A DNA stretch of 64,000 nt from Sipunculus nudus (Eukaryota; Annelida; Sipuncula; Golfingiida; Sipunculidae), in NCBI GenBank assembly GCA_026874595.1, contig CM049319.1, positions 63,347,917-63,411,916 on the forward strand, written 5' to 3'. The position numbers and the translations under genes are program-made. Of the stretch, positions 1 through 12,154 are shown in pieces (position 1 is the stretch's first letter; every line of letters begins with the position of its first letter). Below the pieces are notes generated by a model, which did no database searches, was not told the origin of the DNA, and was given only the letters and a program-made list of their open reading frames with translations.

Positions 1-795
1 TTAGGCCCTTTGTGCTGACCGAGACACGTCATTCCCATATTCCATCAGAGTTTCTTTCGTACCTCTCCTCCGCCCTCGATACATTCAAACCTTCTCAAAT
101 CTAGTCGAAGACCGGCCCCTTCTCTTATAGACTGGTACCCGTCTCTAAAGACCCCAAACTCTTCATACTGGATGTGATTAAAAGTGCATAATTGGTCAAA
201 AAACTTTTATAGGTCTTATGAATTCAAAATTTTCCGCACTTCGCCAGGAGGATAACGCCTTCAACGCATGTGGCGGCCAAGCACTCATTTCAGCACCCCC
301 CCCCCCCCGGGCCTCATCTGTCTTTGCGTGAAATATAGATAAAATATTGTGTGAAACTAATGTTCTAAGCATGAACATGTCAGTCATTAGATCAATCCAC
401 GAAACTCGTTTCTAAATTAGTCGTTTGATAACTTTAATAAACTGAACATGATGAATCATGCATCGCAGACAAATCATAAGATTGATTTTAATAAATGAAA
501 CCTTTTCACCCCTTCTCAATTTTCATTTACTCTGTGGCAACCATTTCTCTTGTTCTGATTATTAAAAATGTTACAGGATGTACATTACTAAAGTTTTTGG
601 GTGATGCTCGGGAGAATCTATAATTTTCATTGATTTAAATCACGCCTATCTCACACACACATTCACACACAAACACACACCCTCGCACACACACACCTAT
701 CCGTTATTAATGGCTACGCCCCTGTGCATATATGTATGTATGAGAATGTGTGTCGGTGTTATTCATGCATCATACCATTTTAATTTTTTTTTCAG
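1..795. other. Intron/upstream sequence of the PAN exon, with simple repeats
   Basis: No convincing coding exon is visible here. It contains a C run (296-308) and a CA-rich microsatellite (about 651-697), and it ends in a polypyrimidine tract and AG at 794-795, the acceptor of the exon that follows. It is most simply read as the last intron of a gene that begins left of the window. Confidence 0.5.
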
Positions 796-1064
796 ATAAC
801 TTTAGTCCGTGGGGGAAGGGATTTACCAAGTATCCATGCTTTATGTTCGTGGGGAGTCAGTTCACCATGGAAACAGTGTCAACGAGCAACGAAGAGGACT
901 GCATCTCCCGCTGTGCTGTGTCACGTGGCTGTAAGACTGTCAACGTCCTGCAGGAGAAAAAACAACAGCTGTGTCAGATGTTCTCCGCCAGAGGGGGTTA
1001 CCTGCACACCGCCGTTCAGCCAGCGAGCAACTCGGTCATGTTTGAGCTGACTTACGTCCCATGA
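796..1064 (+). CDS. Terminal exon with PAN/apple-like domain (3' end of a gene)
   Basis: The reading frame is open from the acceptor after TTTTTTTTTCAG (AG at 794-795) to TGA at 1062-1064, about 89 codons. The first two exon bases complete a codon, so the upstream intron is phase 1. The peptide has aromatic residues near its start (FSPWGKGF), then a cysteine pattern with CISRC, RGCKTVNV and LCQMF, which is the spacing seen in PAN/apple domains: short extracellular modules held by disulfides that bind proteins or glycans. A poly(A) signal lies about 150 bases after the stop. The rest of the gene is outside the window. The exon phase matches the end of the ILEI exon at 5259, so it may be the last exon of a neighbouring paralogue of that gene. 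The PAN call rests on the cysteine pattern and is moderately sure; function is unknown. Confidence 0.6.
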
Positions 1065-1211
1065 CGTAATCAATGTCACAAATATATGGGTCAAGGGTGC
1101 TTCCATTTAATGCTGATATCATGCACTGTTTATTTATGCTTTAAATATTTAGTTTTTTTTTTCAAGCAGTTTCAGCAGAACGATTTTATCTTTAGACACT
1201 CTTTCATGCAA

Positions 1212-1217
1212 AATAAA
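1212..1217 (+). promoter_or_regulatory. Candidate poly(A) signal AATAAA
   Basis: An AATAAA hexamer lies about 150 bases downstream of the stop codon of the PAN exon, in a T/A-rich 3' UTR-like stretch. Position fits a 3' end signal; no direct evidence of use. Confidence 0.4.
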
Positions 1218-1289
1218 AAAAAATGTGAGTTGAAACTGTTTTATTTTCATTTTGTCTTTTTTTTTAATATGGACGATGGCCTTCAATAA

Positions 1290-2520
1290 CCGTTAAATCA
1301 TAGGTCACAGTGACACATTTTAATTTTGAACAAAGGACCTTTCCGGAACAGTTAGCATGTTAAGTGCAATCTACTTGGGACAGACGTTGGCTTCTAAAGC
1401 TTTCGCTTAAAACCTGAAAAATATAGGTCACAGTAAATCACTTGTCTGTTCAAACTGCCTGTCAGCACATGAAGTTTGAAATTCCTTGGACTTTTTTTTA
1501 CGAATTTTGCCTTTTTCACAGAGTAATGGGTGGCTCCTGGTGTTTTACGGCGGAACTCAGAAATAAGATGACATGCAGTGATATATATTTTGGTTTCCAC
1601 TGAGAACCTATCAGTGCCTGTCTGCATGTGAAGTTTGAACTTATTTGGTCTTGCGGCTATGATTTGAGCCCTGTTAATGAAGGACGAAGGATTTCGAGGT
1701 TTTCGCTCAATAATTCACAAAACACAGACACAGATCACAGTGACCTACTCTTATGCTTCCTTGAGGACCTATCTGGTCCATTTAGCATGTTACATTTTAG
1801 AAACCCGGTCTTTCGGTTACGATTTGCGATCTGTAAACAGATCAATTGTTGGGTTCTGATATTTTTGCTCCATAACTCGGAGAATTAAGATCACAGTGAC
1901 CTACTTTTTTGTTTCCTAAGAGAATCTCTCTGGTCCAGTTGGGATGTGTAATTTGAGATTCCCGGGTCTTTGGTTACGATTGTGCGTGTTAACTGATGGG
2001 TGAATTCTGCTTGATTTCGCTGAATAACTCGGAGGATATAGGTCACAGTGACCAAAAGTTTAATTTTTACAGAGAATATATCAAGATCTGTCAGCATTTG
2101 AAGTTTGATCTCTCGCTCCATGAGTTGGAAAGTATAGGTCACAGTCACCCACTTTTCCGTTTTCCCAGAGACCTCTCAGATCCTGTCAACATGTGATGTT
2201 TGAAATTTTTTTTTTATTTACAATTGTTACCTTGTTAGCAGACTAATAGATGGCTTTAGATGTTTTTGCGCCGTAAAATAGAATAACTTGAGAGTGACTT
2301 ATATTTTGATTTCGCAGAAGTTGGTTTGCGGGTACGATTTGTGTCCTGTTTATGAAGGACGAATATTTTTTTTTCATCCGTAAAGCTTAATATATGGGTC
2401 ATAGTGATATACTTTATAGTTTATACACAAAGGATCTATATCCGGATCAGGTAGTTTGTGAAAGTTAAGGTTTCTGGGTCTTTCGGTTACAATTTTTGCA
2501 CTGTCAACTTACTGACGGAT
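1290..2520. repeat. Diverged tandem repeat around GGTCACAGTGAC
   Basis: Degenerate copies of a unit recur at about 1303, 1428, 1732, 1889, 2041, 2136 and 2395. Shared words are TATAGGTCACAGTGACCTAC, GAGGACCT..TGGTCC, AGCATGT.AA.TTTGA and TCGGTTACGATTTG. Spacing is irregular (about 95-300 bp), as in an old tandem array with internal deletions. Short open frames inside it are not coding. Confidence 0.65.
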
Positions 2521-3019
2521 GTATTCTAATGTTTTTGCTGGTACGTGGTAGATCTGAGCTCTGTAATTTTCTGTTTATATATTCTTTCTTGCTTAGCCAC
2601 TGCCTTGTGTTTTGTTGTGTATCTGAGTGCCAATACGATGAGTGCGCCATCAAAAACCACACCATTTAATCATCACGTTAAACCAAAGGCAACAAGGTCC
2701 GTTATATGTTATTCAATAGTAATACAGTATACCGCGTGGAGAGAAACGCTCTAGCTCCTTTTGCACGACGTTGCCCTATAAAAAAAGCCATGCAATATAT
2801 CATAATATCTCATGGAGGCTAAAATTTATAAGGGTTAAAGGAAAACTATTTCGATTTCCAATCCGTTCCATTATTCTCTTTGTGCAAGACTGTTAGTTAT
2901 TTTTCTTATAAATATTTTTTTTGGCGGATGCTTTACAACCTTTATAGGATAAAGAGACATTTGTCTCATTCAGTCATTAAAATTGGTTTTATTGTGTTAA
3001 ATGAATATAAATGAAAAAC

Positions 3020-3105
<86 letters not shown>

Positions 3106-3338
3106 ATATATAAATATAAATTGGAACCGACTTGTGATATGATTGTGGTAAAACCACATTGCTCTGCTAGTTCAGTTAATGTTTACATGCATGGTTTTGC
3201 CAAACAGGCAGATACTCAACTTTACGTGGTTGGAGGTTCCTGTTGTAAAATTGCTTATTTTTTGTCCCCGATTTTATCTTGTTCGTTTCGGTGTATAATG
3301 ACAGTTATCACATGACGCTTAAAGAGTCATGGGAAGGG
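2521..3338. repeat. Non-coding spacer with a (TA)n microsatellite
   Basis: A TA run of roughly 80 bp lies at about 3022-3100 with one TTT interruption near 3064. The surrounding bases show no exon. The predicted Ile-Tyr peptide across the run is an artefact of the microsatellite. Confidence 0.75.
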
Positions 3339-3345
3339 TATATAA
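3339..3345 (+). promoter_or_regulatory. TATA box (TATATAA) of the ILEI-domain gene
   Basis: TATATAA lies 71 bases upstream of the ATG at 3416. With a usual start site about 30 bases downstream, this leaves a short 5' UTR of about 45 bases. It is the only well-placed TATA element before a signal-peptide ORF in the window. Confidence 0.5.
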
Positions 3346-3415
3346 CCACTAATAAGTATAAAAAGGATATGGATTTTCTGATAGCATCAGATTGTCGCTG
3401 GCCCTGACAGCTAAG

Positions 3416-3782
3416 ATGTGGTCCACCGTGCTATTCTGGCTTGCCTGCTCGGTTTTTGTTAATGGACAAAATACAAAGGAGACACAAAGCGTCAACATGA
3501 CGTTTATTGTCAATACTCTTAACCAAGTGGTCAGTTCCCAAGTCCCCAGTGTCCAGCGGGTCACTGACAGCTGATGACGTGAAGAAATTGGTGACAGAAA
3601 TGCGGGGATTGGCTAGACAACACGAGCGGATCACAGAACTTGAAGGATTGTTTCAAAGTTTAAGGACGTTGGAACGCATGCTGACGACAGAAATTCGTGG
3701 ATTGACTAAACGTTTCGATGTTCTTGAAAGCAAGCTAGACGCGCATGCTCAGAAGACATGCCCACAACCTCACGTTGATCAG
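3416..3782 (+). pseudogene. Exon 1 of a secreted coiled-coil/ILEI-domain protein, frame broken
   Basis: The ATG at 3416 opens with a clear signal peptide (MWSTVLFWLACSVFVNG, cleavage likely after NG), followed by a short N-glycosylatable stretch (NMT). That frame stops at 3572-3574. The reading continues in the next frame from about 3540 with LTADDVKKLVTEMRGLARQ and then heptad-rich sequence (ITELEGLFQSL, LTTEIRGLTKRFDVLESKL), a coiled coil that could oligomerise the protein. A one-base change between about 3500 and 3570 reconciles the two halves. The exon can end at 3782 (CAG|GTTCGG, phase 0) or at 3801 (G|GTGGGT, phase 1); both donors have a phase-compatible acceptor in front of exon 2. It is either a decaying gene or a live gene with uncorrected assembly indels. 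Confidence 0.6.
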
Positions 3783-4788
3783 GTTCGGAATTACACAGTT
3801 GGTGGGTACAATCTTTACGGCAGTTTGTTTTTTATTTATGGAACCGTATCCTCTTGATCAATTCTGGAAATAATGAGTTGAATGTAAGGAAAAAATGATA
3901 TAACCAGTTTTTTTTATATATATTGTCGTTGATGTCATACATCTTTTGTACTCATTGAAGTCATACTACTAAAGTTGATTGTGATAGTCCAAATGGTTTA
4001 TTCCGTCTTGTTTTCGTCCGATACGGGTTCAATCGCTCTCTCCTCAGACCTTAAGACTGTCCTTGGAATATCTTTATGTCGTATTTCTGAGCACTTATCT
4101 AAACCAAATAAATTCTATCTTCGCGAGCACTTAAATACCATTTTTGTCTATCGTAAAAATGTGGCAAGTCGCATGTCGGAAATAAAGACATACCGCATTA
4201 AGTTCAATGGAGAATGTCAAATATTCTCAAAGTAAAAAAATGTGATAAACTTTAAGAGATTACAATAATAAAACTTGAAAAAAGTCAAATGATTCCTTGA
4301 GAGATGTCAAGTTACAATGAAATCAACATCAGTATAACCTTTCCATGTAAAACAATTTATTCTGCCCGCGCAATATACTCTTTTCCGAGAGTCCGTAGAA
4401 CAATATTTTTTGGTGTGGACTAACCACGATCTAGATCCAGATGTAGAGAATAAAAGGCTTGTTATTTTGTTCATCTGTCTTGAAAGAATTACTAAAAAAT
4501 AACTACTGGTGCTGACACTAGCTTAACCTTGGTACTAATAGGCGGTTATGAATACGTGGCACTTTCACAGGAATTTGAAAAGATCCTTTGAAGGTGTTTA
4601 AATTGATATGTCTAATATACACGCTCTTAGCAGTTATACCGTACACACTCGATGAATGTAAATAACCGTAAAGAGTCCGTGTATTACATGCATCATATAA
4701 GGCGATGGCGGAGATTTATGCATTCTGTTTCTACGGATTTTTTTTTGCAGCTCATGATAGGATAATGGCGCCGTTTTGTCTACTTCAG
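3783..4788 (+). other. Intron of the ILEI-domain gene
   Basis: This is AT-rich sequence between a donor at 3783 and acceptors at 4750 (TTTTTTTGCAG) or 4788 (TGTCTACTTCAG). Open frames in it, such as 3975-4235, show no domain signal. The 4788 acceptor joins phase 0 to the 3782 donor; the 4750 acceptor joins phase 1 to the 3801 donor. Confidence 0.5.
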
Positions 4789-5259
4789 TTGGTGAGTTAT
4801 GGAGTTGAAGACACGGGATATAATCACGGAGTTACGGCTTTGTGGCTCAACAGTCAGAAATTAAATTTAACCCCAAACATGGGAGACCGATTCCGTGGAG
4901 TCCACTTGATAACTTTAAATTTTTAAGAACGACTCTGTACGCTGGGTTTTAGCGGATCATTCGATACTTATGAGTACAAAAGCGTCGGGGTTTCCCTCAA
5001 TGCAAAACTGAAGGAATTTCCCAAAGGGACTGTCGTTGCCATGGTAACAAGTGATGAGTATGTCAACCATCTTGCCGAAGTTTGCGAACATTGGAAGAAG
5101 AATATGGCGTCCGTATAAATGGCCTCGATACCCGTGCAGGCCCGTGGTTTCGTTCCAGCGCAGCCATCGTGGCGGTGAAGGGAGATCCCTCCCGCGCTAA
5201 ATTCGTGCAGAAACCAAGAAAGAAGGGGCCCGCCATTTTGACCGTAGACTGGTTGGATG
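4789..5259 (+). pseudogene. Exon 2 of the same gene: FAM3/ILEI-like domain, frame broken three times
   Basis: Across three frames the sequence gives the landmarks of the ILEI (interleukin-like EMT inducer, FAM3/POMGNT1/CEMIP type) domain in order: SYGVEDTGYNHGV, then a beta strand with the RGVHLITLN motif, FDTYEYKSVGVSLN, PKGTVVAMVTSDEYVNHLAE, EEEYGVRINGLDTRAGPWFR and SSAAIVAVKGD. The family is a secreted or luminal globular fold with lectin- or cytokine-like roles. Single-base indels are needed near 4922 (a T run), near 4960, and near 5090 (before a GAAGAAGAA-like run). The exon ends at 5259 before GTAAAA, in phase 1. No further exon of this gene is recognisable before the satellite that starts near 5.6 kb, so a 3' end may be missing. 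Domain call is fairly sure; state (dead gene or sequencing errors) is open. Confidence 0.7.
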
Positions 5260-5504
5260 GTAAAATGTCTTTTTTTTATAACTTTAAATTTTGCTCCTCT
5301 GTTAGAATGTTCTGTGTTCATCATATATGGCTTTATTCAGGTATTGTAGACAAAATATGGATGACATTGCACGATTTCACATTTTGAACGTTTCGCGTGG
5401 GTTTCATTTTAGCGATCGCACCAAGACTTGTAAAAATTAACTAGAGCTGTATTTGTATTTATTATAAAATGGTATATATATATGTATGTATGTATGTATA
5501 TAAA

Positions 5505-5555
<51 letters not shown>

Positions 5556-5619
5556 TCCCACAATACCTCATTCATTTCTGTTACGATCATTATATTGATG
5601 ACCTGTGTCACAGTCTATA
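5260..5619. repeat. Non-coding, with a TATG/TA microsatellite
   Basis: After the donor at 5260 the sequence is AT-rich and non-coding. A compound TA-TATG-TA microsatellite occupies about 5471-5550. No exon is seen. Confidence 0.6.
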
Positions 5620-8600
5620 CCCAGCTAACACATAACGTTTCCGCAACTTTCATGATAAAGTTGACAGAAAGTTATGCTACAACATTACAGTGTCACAACG
5701 TTGTAGCAACATGAACAGGCTGCAAAAGGGAAGCGGCGGATGGTGTATAGACGTTATGGGAAAAACGTTTAGTATTTTACCTTACAGAAACATTTTCCCA
5801 ATGTCGTATGGAAATATAAATATCACGTGAAAGTTTTCTTTAATTTCAGTTTAGAATAATATATATCGTCATATTTTTCCTATTCAAATATTATATAATG
5901 TTATTTAATGTAATAATTTGCCCTTCGTCTAGTTTCACTAAAATGTTTTCACAACATCCAGGCAACGTTTGGTGAGCAATGCTTAATGATTGTCAGATGG
6001 TTTTGAAAGACACTTTATTTTTATAGGTGGGGAAAACGTTGTACAAACTTATTTAAAGAATTTATATATTCACTGGCAATTTAAACACGTAAATTATGCG
6101 TTGTGAATATTTCAATCAGCTTATATTTATCTTTATTTTCGTTTATTCCCGTAGTAAAAAAACTAGCTATTAATTCTCTTGCGAATCAATGATTACCGAA
6201 TTACGGTGAAGAGTTATGATTTAAGAGGGGTATATTCAGTTGGAAAAGCAACCGATACCCAGTATAAAAAAAATATCAGATCCAATGTAACCTTGAGGTT
6301 TCTTTCAAATACAAATTGAGCGTGCCTTTTCTTTGACCTTATGCTAACAGTTTCTGGACGTTTTCCGAACGTTTTGTCGAATGTTATATAATATTTGGAT
6401 AACGTTTCCCTAACGAACGTTATTCGACTATTGTTCGAATGTTGTTCAATATTACTATATAACCTTTTTTTCTAACCCCAGGAAAACATTGCCCCAATGT
6501 TAATATATCCATATACATTTCATGAAAATAAATGTATTCTTTTGTTAGGAATGTATCTAAAACTTATTTGAAAATAGATAAGATCACAGTTACTCTGAGG
6601 TTTTCCTTGAAATTTTGCGTATTTATATTTTTCCATACGCTAATATTTTCCTAACGTTTTTCGAACATTAATCAGATGTTATTTAATATTGGGGAAATAT
6701 TTGTATCGGACGCCAGGACAACATTGCTCCAATGTTATTTTGTCCATATATACATCTCTTGAAAATAAACGTATTCTTTATTTGCGAATGTATTTGATAC
6801 TTTATGAAAACAAAAGTAAAATCCAGAGTTACCTTGTCGTAGTCTGTATTTACTTTGACCCATACTAACCTTTTCCAAACGTTATCTGACTATTGTTCGA
6901 ATGTTACTCAATATTACTATAAAACATTTGTCTAACGTCAAGGAAACATCGTCCTAACGTATGTTTTCCATATTTATATTTCTCGAAAATAAATGTATTA
7001 ACTGGTTTTTAATGTATTTAATACTTCATGAAAATAAAACATGAAATCCAAAATTTATCTTGAATTTCTTTTAAATGCAAATATAGTGTATTTTTACTTT
7101 GACTTTTGCTAACCTTTTCCGAACGTTATCCGACTATTGTACGAATGTTATTCAATATTACTATATAACCTTTTTTTCTAACGCCAGGCAAACATTGCTC
7201 TAATGTTATTATATCCATTTATACATTTCATGAAAATAAATTTATTCTTTTGTTAGGAATGTATCTTAAACTTATTAGAAAATAGATAAGATCACAGTTA
7301 CTCTGAGGTTTTCCTTGAAATTGTGCGTATTTATATTTTTCCATACGCTAATATTTTCCTAACGTTTTTCGAACATTAATCAGATGTTATTTAATATTGG
7401 GGAAATATTTGTATCGGACGCCAGGACAACATTGCTCCAATGTTATTTTGTCCATATATACATCTCTTGAAAATAAACGTAATCTTTATTTGCGAATGTA
7501 TTTGATACTTTATGAAAACAAAAGTAAAATCCAGAGTTACCTTGTCGTAGTCTGTATTTACTTTGACCCATACTAACCTTTTCCAAACGTTATCTGACTA
7601 TTGTTCGAATGTTACTCAATATTACTATAAAACATTTGTCTAACGTCAAGCAAACATCGTCCTAACGTATGTTTTCCATATTTATATTTCTCGAAAATAA
7701 ATGTATTAACTGGTTTTTAATGTATTTAATACTTCATGAAAATAAAACATGAAATCCAAAATTTATCTTGAATTTCTTTTAAATGCAAATATAGTGTATT
7801 TTTACTTTGACTTTTGCTAACCTTTTCCGAACGTTATCCGACTATTGTTCGAATGTTATTCAATATTACTATATAACCTTTTTTTCTAACGCCAGGCAAA
7901 CATTGCTCTAATGTTATTATATCCATTTATACATTTCATGAAAATAAATTTATTCTTTTGTTAGGAATGTATCTTAAACTTATTAGAAAATAGATAAGAT
8001 CACAGTTACTCTGAGGTTTTCCTTGAAATTGTGCGTATTTATATTTTTCCATACGCTAATATTTTCCTAACCTTTTTCGAACATTAATCAGATGTTATTT
8101 AATATTGGGGAAATATTTGTATCGGACGCCAGGACAACATTGCTCCAATGTTATTTTGTCCATATATACATCTCTTGAAAATAAACGTATTCTTTATTTG
8201 CGAATGTATTTGATACTTTATGAAAACAAAAGTAAAATCCAGAGTTACCTTGTCGTAGTCTGTATTTACTTTGACCCATACTAACCTTTTCCAAACGTTA
8301 TCTGACTATTGTTCGAATGTTACTCAATATTACTATAAAACATTTGTCTAACGTCAAGCAAACATCGCCCTAACGTATGTTTTCCATATTTATAGTTCTC
8401 GAAAATAAATGTATTAACTGGTTTTTAATGTATTTAATACTTCATGAAAATAAAACATGAAATCCAAAATTTATCTTGAATTTCTTTTAAATGCAAATAT
8501 AGTGTATTTTTACTTTGACTTTTGCTAACCTTTTCCGAACGTTATCCGACTATTGTTCGAATGTTATTCAATATAACCTTTTTTCTAACGCCAGGCAAAC

Positions 8601-10690
8601 ATTGCTCTAATGTTATTATATCCATATATACATTTCATAAAACAAAATTTATTCTTTTGTTAGGAATGTATCTAAAACTTATTTGAAAATAGATAAGATC
8701 ACAGTTACTCTGAGGTTTTCCTTGAAATTGTGCGTATTTATATTTTTCCATACGCTAATATTTTCCTAACCTTTTTCGAACATTAATCAGATGTTATTTA
8801 ATGTTGGGGAAATATTTGTATCGGACGCCAGGATAACATTGCTCAAATGTTATTTTGTCCATATATACATCTCTTGAAAATAAACTTATTCTTTATTTGC
8901 GAATGTATTTGATACTTAATGAATCAAAAGTAAAATCCAGAGTTACCTTGTCGTAGTCTGTATTTACTTTGACCCATACTAACCTTTTCCAAACGTTATC
9001 TGACTAATGTTCGAATATTTCTCAATATTACTATAAAACATTTTTCTAACGTCAAGCAAACATCGCCCTAACGTATGTTGTCCATATTTATATTTATCGA
9101 AAATAAATGTATTCACTGTTTTTTTATGTATTAGATGCTTCGTGAAAACAAAAATGAAATCCAAAATTTATCTTGTAATTTCTTTAACATGCAAATTCAG
9201 TCTATTTTTACTTCGACCTTTGCTAACATTTTCCGAACGTTATCCGACTATTGTTCGAATGTTATTAAATATATAACTATATAACACTTTTACCAACGCC
9301 AGGCAAACATTGCTCTAATGTTAATTTGTCCATATTAATATTTCTCGAAAATAAATGTATTCAATGGTTTGCAATGTATTGGATACTTCATAAAAACAAA
9401 AATGAAATCCAATAATTATCTTGTCATTTCTTTTAAATGCAAATTCAGTGTATTTTTACTTTGAACTTTGCTAACCTTTTCCGAACGTTGTCTGATTATT
9501 GTTCGAATGTTATTTAATATTACTATATAACATTTTTTTCTAACGCCAGACAAACATTGCTCTAATGTTAATATATATCCATATATACATTTCATGAAAA
9601 TAATGTATTCTTTTGTTATGAAAGTATTAGAACAAAGATAAGATCGAATTTATTCTGAGGTTTCTTTGAAATTGAGCGTATTTATTTTTTTTCCATCGGC
9701 TTATATTTTCCTAATGTTTCCCGAACATCAATCAGATGTTATTTATTGTTGGAATAATATTTTTATCTGACGCCAGGACAACATAGCTCCAATGTTATTT
9801 TGTCCACATATATATCTCTCTTGAAAATAAATGTAATCTTTATTTGCGAATGTTTTTGATACTTTATGAAAACAAAAGTAAAATCCAGAGTTACCTTGTC
9901 GTGGACTGTATTTACTTTGACCCATACTGACCTTTTCCAAACGTTTTCTGAGTATTGTTTGAATGTTACTCAATATTACTATATAACATCTTCTAACGTC
10001 AAGCAAACATTGCCTTAACGTATGTTTTCCATATTTATATTTCTCGAAAATAAATGTATTCACTGGTTTGGAATGTATTGGATACTTCATAAAAACAAAA
10101 ATTGAAATCCAAAACTTATCTTGTCATTTCTTTTAAATGCTAATTCCGTGTATTTTTAACCTTTTCCGAACGTTATCCGTTTATTGTTCGAATGTTATTT
10201 AATAATACTATGTAACATTGTTTTCTAACGCCAGGCAAACATTGCTCTAATGTTACTTTGTCCATATATACATTTTATGAAAATAAATTTATTCTTCTGT
10301 TAGATATGTATATCAAACTTAAAGGATAAGGTCCATATTAACCTTGATTTTTTTTAAATTCAATTGAGCGTATTTATATATATTCCATATATGCATGCGA
10401 ACACGTTCTTTATGTTTTTCGAGCATTAATCAAATTTCATTTAATGTTGGTTTCTTATTTTTCTAACGTCAAAGCAAACATTGCAATTATTTAAATTTTC
10501 CCAGATATAAATTGCTTGAAAATAAATGTTTTCATTAAAGTGGACTATGTATCTGATACTTTATATGAAAACAAAAATGAAACCCCAAGTTACCTTGTCC
10601 TTTCTTAAATGCAAACTGAGTGTATCATTATGGTCTGTATAAGGATTAATTATTTAACCGAAAACGTATATCCGACACTTCATATGAAAA
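5620..10690. repeat. Higher-order satellite: about 236-bp monomers in a 709-bp A-B-C unit
   Basis: A core built on 'TAACGCCAGGCAAACATTGC' or its variants recurs about every 225-246 bp. Type A cores lie at about 6475, 7178, 7887, 8585, 9293, 9539 and 10225. Type B cores (CGGACGCCAGGACAAC) lie at about 6709, 7416, 8124, 8824 and 9768. Type C cores (TAACGTCAAGCAAACATC) lie at about 6935, 7641, 8348, 9046, 9994 and 10465. The order ABC ABC ABC ABC A ABC A C shows a three-monomer unit of about 700-709 bp, nearly identical between successive copies but diverged between monomer types. The edges (5620-6400 and 10240-10690) are older and more diverged, with many AACGTT words. All copies have the same orientation. 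Open frames inside are fortuitous. Confidence 0.85.
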
Positions 10691-11266
10691 GTATAAAACC
10701 ACAGATCCGATGATGTGTGATATAATTTAATTTATTGATTTATGCACTGTTATTTCTACATTTTATGTGTGTTCAAGACATTAGTGGTATTATTTCAACA
10801 TAAGCACTGCTAACTCTCTAATTTGTTCCGGCTCCCTTGAACTATTTATTTATATAATGGGACCATAATAAGTTTAATTTATTGTGGAACTGTTTACTTC
10901 TGCATAAATTGTTGAAAACGGGGTATAATCGGACAAGTTATCAAGTTATGATTCAGGTAGTAGCACAGACAACATTAAATTTGATAGAACGGGGTGACAT
11001 TTTCCCCATGGTTCACCCCCCCCTCCCCCCCCCCCACCCCCACCTTCATCACCACACTCCTCTCTCACACACAGGCGGGCATATGATTTACGGCCTGTCA
11101 GCCATAGGGTTCAAAGCTTTCTTTAAGATAACTTTGCCAGCTCATCTAGGTTTCACTTTTTTCGGGCTCTATATAAAATCGATTTATAATCGAGCCAAAC
11201 CTGGTCTATATCTAGGTTTGAAAATGAATGTCTGCAGTATACTCTTCCAGTAAACTGATGTTGGAA

Positions 11267-11319
<53 letters not shown>

Positions 11320-11721
11320 GTCACATTCAGGCCCAGACACCCATAAAAAACATGAGATGTCAGTTGTTTGATCTTGGACCCCACTGGGGCCAATAATTTT
11401 ATTAATTATACCGCACCCCTAAAAAAGACAAAATAATATCATATAAGAAATAAAACCCAGGTATGGTGGAGTACCCGCCATACACAAACATGTACATGTA
11501 TAAGAGACATAAAAACAATCATGGAGGAGGGAGGGAGGGATGACGGGTAAAGAAAGCAGTAATGCATGCATAGGACCGGCTGAGTCAATGCTGTCCTTTG
11601 CTATATACTGGGGGTATGACCTGTATGTACCTACCAGAATCCCATTGTTCTGCCAGTCATCCTGGCTTTTTTTACCTGCATTATGGTCTTCTTGTTAACT
11701 GATGTTGGAAATGTGTGTTTA

Positions 11722-11786
<65 letters not shown>

Positions 11787-12150
11787 TTATTCATGGTGTT
11801 CGTTGGATATTTTGTACAGCATTTTCCGCTCAGTATTTCTCTCTCCATTTAGATATAGATATAGCATATATACATATATATTTCCCTATAGGTCTGATAA
11901 AGTTGTAGAGTCGAATTATAATAAACACGTTTCAATTGCTGTTATAATAAGGCCTATATTTGGTGTTCAGATTGAACAACGATAACGTCTTGAATCTGAA
12001 AGACAATTAAAATTAAACTGAAACCTTCACATACTAGTATTTAGTCCTCGTCCGATTTCTAGGCCTATTATTTTTTTAACAAGCAGCTAACACGGTTTAG
12101 TTGTCAGTTAATAAACTTCAGAGAACCATTTCTGAACAAATATTGTCATT
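10691..12150. repeat. Non-coding spacer with poly-C and two TA microsatellites
   Basis: It holds a C-rich run (about 11017-11042) and TA runs at about 11272-11314 and 11722-11786. A short word (AACTGATGTTGGAA.TGTGT) sits directly before each TA run, at about 11253 and 11697, so the two microsatellites belong to two copies of one repeat. Small open frames across these tracts encode low-complexity Ile-Tyr or Pro-His peptides and are not genes. Confidence 0.6.
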
Positions 12151-12154
12151 TATC

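Noticed and set aside
3001-3315. ORF rich in Ile-Tyr over the TA run
   Set aside because: Translation of a microsatellite; same for 11184-11393 and 11683-11985.
5620-10690. CRISPR array or regularly spaced repeat system
   Set aside because: Whole monomers repeat, with no unique spacers, and the genome is eukaryotic.
10882-11253. 123-codon ORF
   Set aside because: Spans a poly-C tract and spacer; low-complexity Pro/His and no splice context.
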